The translations under genes and the position numbers were made by a program. A stretch of DNA of 5,568 nt from contig JAQVAJ010000120.1 in assembly GCA_028690885.1 (NCBI GenBank), positions 1 through 5,568 on the forward strand, given 5' to 3'. This document shows, piece after piece, positions 1 to 5,568 of the stretch. The notes below the pieces were generated by a model, which made no database searches, was not told where the DNA came from, and saw only the letters and a list, made by a program, of their open reading frames with translations. Source of the stretch: Clostridia bacterium (GTDB lineage Bacteria; Bacillota; Clostridia; DUPQ01). The stretch's first letter is position 1. The number at the start of each line of letters is the position of its first letter.

Positions 1-620
1 TTTTTGTAGTTTGCTTTAATATAATTTAATAGTTTTGTAATTCTTAAATCATCAGCTTTCCTTTTTATATATCCATAATCATATTTCATATTATCATCTT
101 GTGATAAATGTCTGAATATTAAAGTAACAATCTTCATAATCATAAGCTGTATATTTATATAAAACCCAGGACTTCTTGTCTGGTCTTCTTCAAAAATATC
201 TTCAAATAATGAAACTATGTCAGCATCACTATATGTTCGTTGATATATTTTAGATAAGCTTTCAATTAAAAACTTGCCTTCTTTTTTTGTATATGACGCA
301 TCATCACATTTTTCATCTACAGTAATATCGCATTCAAGACAATACTCTCTCATCGGATCTTTCACTGAAGATCTCTGCGTATGCTTGACATAAGGTCCTG
401 TAATGTAGAAATCATTGCTTTTAAGGTCAACTAAAACTTCTTCTATTTCTACTGTTCCCTGTCCAGATGGGATGATGTGAAATTCAAAATCAGTATGAGA
501 GTGATTGGATACATACCAGTCAGAATCAGTAACGACATCAACTAATGAAACTATTTTAACTTTTATACATCCAAGTGATATTTCCATATTAAGATCTTTT
601 AGAGCTGTTTTAATTTTCAT
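1..620 (-). CDS. AraC-family transcriptional regulator with N-terminal cupin domain (partial, C-terminus beyond window)
   Basis: A continuous minus-strand reading frame of 206 codons runs off the left edge without a stop. Residues about 20-85 form an AraC-type sensor cupin. H40-x-H42-x3-E46-x6-G53 fits the classical cupin motif 1 exactly, and G75-P76-x3-H80 resembles motif 2. Residues about 115-185 are a helical linker or dimerisation region. Residues 191-206 (DLRITKLLNYIKANYK) look like the start of the first helix-turn-helix of an AraC DNA-binding domain, so roughly 80-100 residues are missing. Such proteins bind a small ligand, often a sugar, in the cupin and activate or repress nearby genes. 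The gene diverges from an alpha-mannosidase gene 120 bp away, so mannoside-responsive control of that gene is a reasonable inference. The ATG at 620 is chosen; an in-frame GTG at 635 is the only other start before a stop codon. Neither has a strong Shine-Dalgarno sequence. The family call is firm; the ligand is unknown. Confidence 0.88.
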   Translation of the reverse strand, partial: MKIKTALKDLNMEISLGCIKVKIVSLVDVVTDSDWYVSNHSHTDFEFHIIPSGQGTVEIEEVLVDLKSNDFYITGPYVKHTQRSSVKDPMREYCLECDITVDEKCDDASYTKKEGKFLIESLSKIYQRTYSDADIVSLFEDIFEEDQTRSPGFYINIQLMIMKIVTLIFRHLSQDDNMKYDYGYIKRKADDLRITKLLNYIKANYK

Positions 621-665
621 TTTTAATATTGTCACTTTTTCTTAATAATATGTCCATTTACATAA

Positions 666-694
666 TTGAGGTATTTTCAATCGCATTATACAAT
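666..694 (+). promoter_or_regulatory. Predicted sigma-A promoter of the alpha-mannosidase gene
   Basis: TTGAGG at 666-671 (4 of 6 to TTGACA) and TACAAT at 689-694 (5 of 6 to TATAAT) are separated by exactly 17 bp. Transcription would start near 701, leaving a leader of about 40 nt that contains the ribosome binding site at 730-734. A short inverted repeat, ATTGA at 665-669 and TCAAT at 677-681, overlaps the -35 region. It could be part of a regulator site, but it is too short to claim. The imperfect -35 box would suit an activator-dependent promoter. Confidence 0.55.
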
Positions 695-713
695 TAAAAT
701 AGTAATTTGTACA
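685..713 (-). promoter_or_regulatory. Predicted sigma-A promoter of the AraC-family gene
   Basis: Read on the minus strand, a perfect -10 box TATAAT lies at 690-685. A -35-like TGTACA (4 of 6 matches to TTGACA) lies at 713-708, with an ideal 17-bp spacer. Transcription would start near 678 and give a leader of nearly 60 nt before the ATG at 620. The -10 box shares bases 689-690 with the -10 box of the opposing promoter. This is a prediction from sequence match and position only. Confidence 0.55.
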
Positions 714-729
714 CAAAACAATCATTTAT

Positions 730-734
730 GGAGG
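730..734 (+). promoter_or_regulatory. Ribosome binding site that sets the mannosidase start
   Basis: GGAGG at 730-734 is followed by a 6-nt spacer and the ATG at 741. This strong Shine-Dalgarno match decides the start. The longer reading frame can be extended back to a TTG at 666, but that codon coincides with the predicted -35 box and would add 25 residues with no family similarity. Confidence 0.85.
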
Positions 735-740
735 ACTATT

Positions 741-3557
741 ATGGAAAATGTAAATAATCTGCTTAAAAGACTTAGCGATATAAAGAGCCAGAGTTATTGG
801 GCTGATAGAATTATTTCTCAACTTGAGTATGCCTATGAAAGCGAAAGGCTTTACAAATTCGGGTATCTTGAAAAAATAAATAGTGCAATACGTTTTGTAA
901 CTCAGAATAATACTGAGCAAGGCGTAATAACAAAAAATACTGTCTTAAGTTGCGAGAAAAGCCTTATGGAATTATCTTCCCATATGAAGAAGTTCAGTTT
1001 GTTATGTGTATCACATGCACATATTGATATGAATTGGATGTGGAGATATGATGAAACAGTAGCTATCACCTTGGATACATTCAGGACAATGCTGGATCTA
1101 ATGGATGAATACCCTGATTTTACCTATTCCCAGTCTCAGGCTTCAGTATATAAAATTGTAGAAGAACATGACCCTGCTATGCTTGAACAAATAAAAAAGA
1201 GAGTAAAAGAAGGACGATGGGAAGTTACAGCATCTACATGGGTTGAAGCTGATAAGAATTTGCCTTCAGCGGAAAGCAAAGCTAAGCATATACTTTATAC
1301 AAAGAAATATCTTTCAAAGCTTTTAGATATTCCATATGACTATTTCGTTCTGGATTATGAACCCGACACTTTCGGACATAGCGTCAATGACCCTGAAGTT
1401 TTGGCTAAAGCAGGAATAAGATACTATTACCATGCAAGAGGATTTAACAAACTAGCTGCATATAGATGGCAAGCGCCGTCAGGTGCTTCTGTACTGGTTT
1501 ACAATGATCCTACTCACTATAATGGAAAAATATCAACAAACCCTGTACTTTTAGTTCCATCTTTCACTTATGACACCAAACATGACACAATGCTTTATGT
1601 ATATGGTGTAGGCGATCATGGCGGTGGTCCGTCAAGAAGGGATATTGAAAGAATAAAGGACATGGATAAATGGCCTATATGGCCAAATATAAGATTCAGT
1701 ACATATAAAGAGTTTTTTAAATCTTTAGAAAAGGCTGAAAACAATCTTCCAGTTATAAAAGATGAGCTGAATTTTATTTTTACAGGATGTTATTCATCTC
1801 AGTCCCCTATAAAAAAAGGTAACAAAGCATCTGAAGCATTGCTTTATGAAGCAGAATCTCTTTCTGCTCTTGCATCAGTAAAAGAGTTATCTGATTATGA
1901 TTCAGAAAAAATCCAGAAAGCATGGGAAATGGTTCTTTTTAATCAGTTCCATGACATAATAACTGGTTCTGGCAAAGTATCAACACGTGAATATGCTATG
2001 GGAGAGTACCAGAAAGTTTTTGCTACAGGTAATGTACTTAGAAGCAATGTAATGCGTGATATATCTAAAAACATCAATCTTTCTGACTATATTATTGCAA
2101 AAGATGACGAGCTTATGACTGTCTCAGAAGGAGCTGGTGTTGGATATGGTATTGATGACCTTCAAATCAGCAAAGTATCAAGAGGCAGAGGTCCAACAAG
2201 GGTTTTTACTGTATTCAATCCCTCAAGTTTCGAAAGAAAAGAAAATGCAGTAATTGATATATGGAACTGGGATTATGATATTTCATCAATGGAATTTTTT
2301 GATGGTAAAAAACAAAAGGTATCTCATCAGCTAATATCTGATAAAGCAAACAGAGGCTGGGGCGGTCAGTATTATTACAGAGTTATAATCGAAGCTTGTG
2401 TTCCTGCTTTTGGTTATACTACATATATTTTAAAATCAAATCCTGAAACAGCATTAACATACAAATATCAGCCAAAAGACCGTACAATAGATTTTCCAAA
2501 GTACACTTTGGAAAACGAACATATTAAAGTGTGTTTTGATGCTGTTAACGCTTCAATAAAATCATTTATAGATAAAGCGACTTCAAAAGAATATGTTGAT
2601 TCAAATAAACCAACAGGAGTATTCAGATATATTGAAGAAAACACATTAAGAAAAATGACATCATGGATAGTCGGCAGATATATGAATATTGAAGATATTT
2701 CCAAAAATATTAAAATTACTGACTATCACACAAATTCTGCTTCCTTAAGACAATACATCACATTTACTGCATCATTCAAAGAATCAAAATTAAATGTTAC
2801 TGTTAATCTTGATAAAAGCAGTTCAACAATTACCTATGATGTATCTTGTGATTGGAAGGAATTTGGTATTCCAGATAAGCATATACCTCAGCTGAATTTT
2901 CATATGCCATTTGATTATAGTTGTGAAGATTACTGTTATGAAGTTCCTTTTGGTACCAAATTAAGAAAAGATGCAGATGATGACAGGCCTTCAACAGGAT
3001 TTGTAATGGCTATTAATTCTGAAAATGATAAATCTTTAGTTATGTTCTCTGACAGTAAATATGGTTTTAGAACACAAGACAACAGTCTTTCATTAACACT
3101 TATTAGAGGATCTTATGATCCTGATCCATATCCTGAAATTGGATTGCACAAATTCAAATTCTCAATAGGTCTTTTTGATAAAAATTCGCTAAACAGAATA
3201 ACGAAGGAAACTTCCTGTATTATTCATCCTCTTAGTTCAATGTCAGTCAAACCCCAGAAAGGACACCTGCCAATGCAAGGAAGCTTGCTGGATATAAAAG
3301 AAACAGGTTCATGTATAATAACAGCGATTAAAAAATCAGAATATGTCAATAATGGCATAGTAGTTAGGATATTTGAAGCAGAAGGAAAAAACAGTTCAGT
3401 TGCTCTTGATTTCGGTAAAAAGATTAAGAAAGCAGAATATATAAGTATTGATGAAATTACTGGTCATGATAACAAAAACTTGATAATTTCCGAATGTAGT
3501 ATTACAATATTAATAAATCCATATTGCATTGAAACAATATTGATAGAATTTGAGTAA
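741..3557 (+). CDS. Family GH38 (class II) alpha-mannosidase, cytoplasmic
   Basis: This 938-residue protein should hydrolyse terminal alpha-linked mannose with retention of configuration, using a zinc ion and an aspartate nucleophile. The four expected zinc-site residues are visible: H94 and D96 in HAHIDMNWMW, the nucleophile D209 in EPDTFGHS, and H404 in NQFHDIITGSG. YGVGDHGGGPS (D292) matches the loop of Ams1/MAN2C1-like and related bacterial enzymes and may hold the acid/base residue; that assignment is less certain. Domains in order are a helical N-terminus (about 1-80), the catalytic barrel-like domain (about 83-345), the helical middle domain starting near FTGCYSSQ (347) and including H404, and a C-terminal beta-sandwich from about VFNPSS (490) to the end. 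There is no signal peptide or membrane segment, so it should act in the cytoplasm on imported oligosaccharides such as N-glycan fragments. It is probably a single-gene transcript, ended by the hairpin at 3586-3629 and likely controlled by the divergent AraC-type regulator. The exact linkage preference cannot be read from the sequence; a mannosylglycerate hydrolase role is possible but unsupported. Confidence 0.95.
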   Translation: MENVNNLLKRLSDIKSQSYWADRIISQLEYAYESERLYKFGYLEKINSAIRFVTQNNTEQGVITKNTVLSCEKSLMELSSHMKKFSLLCVSHAHIDMNWMWRYDETVAITLDTFRTMLDLMDEYPDFTYSQSQASVYKIVEEHDPAMLEQIKKRVKEGRWEVTASTWVEADKNLPSAESKAKHILYTKKYLSKLLDIPYDYFVLDYEPDTFGHSVNDPEVLAKAGIRYYYHARGFNKLAAYRWQAPSGASVLVYNDPTHYNGKISTNPVLLVPSFTYDTKHDTMLYVYGVGDHGGGPSRRDIERIKDMDKWPIWPNIRFSTYKEFFKSLEKAENNLPVIKDELNFIFTGCYSSQSPIKKGNKASEALLYEAESLSALASVKELSDYDSEKIQKAWEMVLFNQFHDIITGSGKVSTREYAMGEYQKVFATGNVLRSNVMRDISKNINLSDYIIAKDDELMTVSEGAGVGYGIDDLQISKVSRGRGPTRVFTVFNPSSFERKENAVIDIWNWDYDISSMEFFDGKKQKVSHQLISDKANRGWGGQYYYRVIIEACVPAFGYTTYILKSNPETALTYKYQPKDRTIDFPKYTLENEHIKVCFDAVNASIKSFIDKATSKEYVDSNKPTGVFRYIEENTLRKMTSWIVGRYMNIEDISKNIKITDYHTNSASLRQYITFTASFKESKLNVTVNLDKSSSTITYDVSCDWKEFGIPDKHIPQLNFHMPFDYSCEDYCYEVPFGTKLRKDADDDRPSTGFVMAINSENDKSLVMFSDSKYGFRTQDNSLSLTLIRGSYDPDPYPEIGLHKFKFSIGLFDKNSLNRITKETSCIIHPLSSMSVKPQKGHLPMQGSLLDIKETGSCIITAIKKSEYVNNGIVVRIFEAEGKNSSVALDFGKKIKKAEYISIDEITGHDNKNLIISECSITILINPYCIETILIEFE

Positions 3558-3585
3558 TTTTCAGATTATTCTTGCCTCATTATCC

Positions 3586-3629
3586 ATAGATAAATGGCGA
3601 AAGTTTATTTGCTTTCGCTTTTTATCTAT
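3586..3629 (+). terminator. Rho-independent terminator, long hairpin between convergent genes
   Basis: GCGAAAG (3597-3603) pairs perfectly with CTTTCGC (3612-3618) across an 8-nt loop and is followed by a T run (3619-3623), the usual intrinsic terminator form. The hairpin extends outward: after one G-T wobble and one T-T mismatch, ATAGATAAA (3586-3594) pairs perfectly with TTTATCTAT (3621-3629). It starts 28 bp after the mannosidase stop, so it should end that transcript. The same hairpin lies 18 bp past the kinase stop on the other strand, but there it lacks a clean T run after the stem, so termination in that direction is less certain. Confidence 0.85.
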
Positions 3630-3647
3630 ATAAAAATAGTAAAAAAG

Positions 3648-5072
3648 CTATTCTTTAAAGATAAATTTAAACTCTGCTCCCTGACCTATTTCACTTACTA
3701 CTTCTATTTCTATGTCATGTCTTAGCGCTATCTGCCATGCTATTGCCAGTCCCAGTCCTGTTCCAGTCCTGTTGCTGTCATTATCAATTTTGTAAAAGCG
3801 TTCAAAGATATACTTCATATCCTCTTTTTTTATACCGCAGCCATAATCTTTTATACTTATGAAATCCCTGTTACATACAACCTCAACATTTCCATTTTCA
3901 TTGGAAAATTTAATTGCATTATCCAAAACAACCATGAACATCTGTCTTAATCGTGCGTAATCACCCTGTATTTCCCTGCTCTCACTCATTTCAAACCTGA
4001 CATCAATATTCTTCTTCTTTGCCAGATTTCTTGCCGTATGTACCGCATCCGAAACTACTTCACAAACATTAACTTTTTCTTTATTTACAGAAAAGTCAGT
4101 ATTCTGCAATCTTGATAATTCAAGAAGATCCTCAACTAGCCTTTGTAGCATTATGCTGTCATTTAAAATCTGTTTATGGTATAGCTCAACCTGTTCAGGT
4201 TCAGTAATAATTTTGTCACACAAGGCCTCAGCAGACCCTCTTATAACCGTAACAGGAGTTTTTAACTCATGAGATATGTTGGCCATGAAATCCTGTTTCA
4301 TCTGTATGAGTCGTTCGCTTTCTTTACTAGCCATATCCAATTGTATGCTTAACTGGTCTATAGCTGATGCAAGCTGGCCTATTTCATCATTCTGCTTTAC
4401 TCCAGTCTTCGCCGAATAATCTTTTTCAGATAAAGATATTGCAGCATTTCTCATCTTTTTTAATGGATTAGTAAAAGATATAGATAAGATTATCCCAAGT
4501 ATTATAGCTATCGCCAATGCGGATAATGCGCTTATTGCCATTATAGATATACCCTGACTTATACTATCAGTCATCCCATCAATTGACGAATGAAGCAATA
4601 CTGCTCCTTTTACACTTCCATTAATTATAATAGGAACACCTATAGTTAAGGTAGGTTCTTCTATAATTCCGCTAAACTCTTCACTAAAAGTCGTCTTTCC
4701 GCTAAAAACATCATTAACAAGCACTTCAGCATTTGAAGGCAGGTCAGAATATGTAACCTGATTAACTCTTCCTCTTCCTGATACTAAAAAATTGAGATTT
4801 TCATCAACAATCCATACATCATTTGTTGTAACATCCTCCAGTACTTTGGTATAAGCGGAAATACCTCCCTGTCTGGACCATCCTCCGCTTTCATTTAAAT
4901 ATTCAGAAATACTATATGCTATTGAAGAAGCTTCCTTTTGCATATCTGCTTTATAGAAAGATATTATATGACTTCTAAATAACATAACGAATAAAAAGCT
5001 TATTACTATTAAGAATAATACTAATGTAATAGAAAAGTATGCAGAGAGTTTATAAGCCATTTTATTCTTCAT
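3648..5072 (-). CDS. Sensor histidine kinase of a two-component system
   Basis: A membrane kinase of 474 residues that should autophosphorylate on a histidine and pass the phosphate to the adjacent response regulator. Segments in order are TM1 (about 9-32), an extracytoplasmic sensor region of about 140 residues (33-174) that looks like a PAS/Cache-type fold (VWIVDENLNF, then LTIGVPIIINGSVKGAVLL), TM2 (about 175-199), HAMP (about 200-250), and HisKA with the phospho-acceptor H268 in ISHELKTP. The ATPase domain follows, with N box N385 (VVLDNAIKFSN), G1 box DYGCG (from D409), F box FERFYK, and G2 box GTGLGLA (437-443). All catalytic boxes are intact. The ATG at 5072 is chosen because GAGG lies 9 nt upstream; a TTG at 5087 would add five residues without such a site. 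The gene overlaps the end of the regulator gene by 11 bp, so the two are cotranscribed and probably translationally coupled. The signal sensed is unknown. The PhoR/WalK/VanS-like architecture is too common to give a name. Confidence 0.95.
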   Translation of the reverse strand: MKNKMAYKLSAYFSITLVLFLIVISFLFVMLFRSHIISFYKADMQKEASSIAYSISEYLNESGGWSRQGGISAYTKVLEDVTTNDVWIVDENLNFLVSGRGRVNQVTYSDLPSNAEVLVNDVFSGKTTFSEEFSGIIEEPTLTIGVPIIINGSVKGAVLLHSSIDGMTDSISQGISIMAISALSALAIAIILGIILSISFTNPLKKMRNAAISLSEKDYSAKTGVKQNDEIGQLASAIDQLSIQLDMASKESERLIQMKQDFMANISHELKTPVTVIRGSAEALCDKIITEPEQVELYHKQILNDSIMLQRLVEDLLELSRLQNTDFSVNKEKVNVCEVVSDAVHTARNLAKKKNIDVRFEMSESREIQGDYARLRQMFMVVLDNAIKFSNENGNVEVVCNRDFISIKDYGCGIKKEDMKYIFERFYKIDNDSNRTGTGLGLAIAWQIALRHDIEIEVVSEIGQGAEFKFIFKE

Positions 5073-5568
5073 TTTTAATTTCCTCAAACTTATACCCTAC
5101 TGCCCATATAGTTTTGACATCCCAACTTTCATGCTTATACTCATTAAGTTTTGCTCTGAGCCTTTTAACATGGGTATCCACAGTTCTTGTGTCTCCGTAA
5201 TAATCATATCCCCAAAGCGAATTAAGCAGGCTGTCTCTTGTAAATACCTTTCCAGCTGACGAGGCAAGAGTCCATAGAAGCTCCAGCTCTTTTTTTGTCA
5301 GAAGTATATTATTGTTATCAATACTTACCGTGTAATCATCAATATTGATTACTAGATTACTAATATTAAGTATGGATTTATTGTCTTTTATTGAGTCTTT
5401 TGATAATCTACGTAATACTGCTCTTGATCTTGCCATTACTTCCTGGGGGGAGAAAGGTTTTACGATGTAGTCATCTGCGCCTATATCCAGACCCATTATT
5501 TTCTCAAAGTCCTCTCCCCTTGCAGTAATCATAATAATTGGTACATCGGAAGTTTTTCGTATCTCTCT
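5062..5568 (-). CDS. OmpR/PhoB-family response regulator (partial, N-terminus beyond window)
   Basis: The 168 visible codons run off the right edge, so the true start and the phospho-acceptor aspartate of the receiver domain lie outside. What remains of the receiver starts around VPIIMITARGE: the switch threonine in MITA is visible residue 15, followed by GADDYIVKPFS with the conserved lysine at visible residue 37. After a linker (about 53-66) comes a winged-helix DNA-binding domain (about 67-162) with LTKKELELLWTL, the recognition-helix segment DTRTVDTHVKRLRAKL and the C-terminal wing TIWAVGYKF. An intact frame with all expected motifs indicates a functional gene. An internal ATG at 5532 falls in the middle of the receiver fold and is not the start. 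The gene precedes and overlaps the histidine kinase gene, its presumed partner. Its promoter and target genes are not in the window. Confidence 0.95.
   Translation of the reverse strand, partial: REIRKTSDVPIIMITARGEDFEKIMGLDIGADDYIVKPFSPQEVMARSRAVLRRLSKDSIKDNKSILNISNLVINIDDYTVSIDNNNILLTKKELELLWTLASSAGKVFTRDSLLNSLWGYDYYGDTRTVDTHVKRLRAKLNEYKHESWDVKTIWAVGYKFEEIKNEE
5082..5085 (-). promoter_or_regulatory. Ribosome binding site of the histidine kinase, inside the regulator gene
   Basis: GAGG (minus strand, 5085-5082) lies 9 nt before the ATG at 5072. It is embedded in the last codons of the response regulator gene, which stops at 5062-5064. This supports the ATG at 5072 over the TTG at 5087 and suggests coupled translation. 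Confidence 0.6.

Noticed and set aside
675..689. Possible catabolite-repression (cre) site centred on CG at 682-683
   Set aside because: Both key outer G and C positions of the consensus mismatch, and the remaining matches are A/T bases expected in this AT-rich region.
621..700. Inverted AT-rich stretch TTTTAATATTG (621-631) versus CAATTAAAAT (691-700) as a regulator operator
   Set aside because: The match is imperfect and made almost entirely of A/T, which is expected by chance at this base composition.
666..740. Extension of the mannosidase frame back to a TTG codon at 666
   Set aside because: The TTG coincides with the predicted -35 box, has no ribosome binding site, and the 25 extra residues have no family counterpart; GGAGG six bases before the ATG at 741 is decisive.
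726..920. Minus-strand open frame of 64 codons
   Set aside because: It lies almost wholly antisense to the mannosidase start region, reads as low-complexity hydrophobic residues, and has no family resemblance.
2468..2704. Minus-strand open frame of 78 codons
   Set aside because: It is antisense inside the conserved C-terminal domain of the mannosidase and has no recognisable motif or ribosome binding site.
5445..5450. Run of six G bases as a possible frameshift site in the response regulator
   Set aside because: The frame reads through it cleanly as KPFSPQEV, the expected receiver-domain end, so there is no sign of a sequencing error or programmed shift.

Overview
The window is a low-G+C (roughly one third G+C by eye), densely coded stretch of a bacterial chromosome. 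Codon choice strongly favours A/T endings, a GGAGG-type ribosome binding site is clear before the mannosidase, and the protein families are typical of Firmicutes. The best guess is a member of the Clostridia, possibly gut- or anaerobe-associated. The genus cannot be named from this sequence.

Layout from left to right. (1) Bases 1-620, minus strand: an AraC-family regulator with an N-terminal cupin sensor domain. It is cut off by the left edge just where its DNA-binding domain begins. (2) Bases 621-740: a 120-bp divergent intergenic region with one good sigma-A-type promoter for each direction; the two -10 boxes overlap by 2 bp. (3) Bases 741-3557, plus strand: a complete, cytoplasmic, zinc-dependent family GH38 alpha-mannosidase of 938 residues. 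(4) Bases 3558-3647: a short convergent gap with a long, nearly perfect hairpin and T-run that ends the mannosidase transcript. (5) Bases 3648-5072, minus strand: a two-transmembrane sensor histidine kinase. (6) Bases 5062-5568, minus strand: the C-terminal part of an OmpR-type response regulator, cut off by the right edge. It lies upstream of the kinase and overlaps it by 11 bp.

How the genes may work together. The AraC-type regulator and the mannosidase look like a local sugar-responsive pair: the regulator probably senses a mannoside-related ligand through its cupin domain and controls the divergent mannosidase, possibly also its own gene. The mannosidase would hydrolyse short alpha-mannosides inside the cell after import; no transporter lies in the window. 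The kinase and regulator form a standard two-component operon. It converges on the mannosidase and is separated from it by a terminator, so no functional link is implied. Nothing here amounts to an undescribed system; the most interesting part is the compact overlapping promoter region at 666-713.
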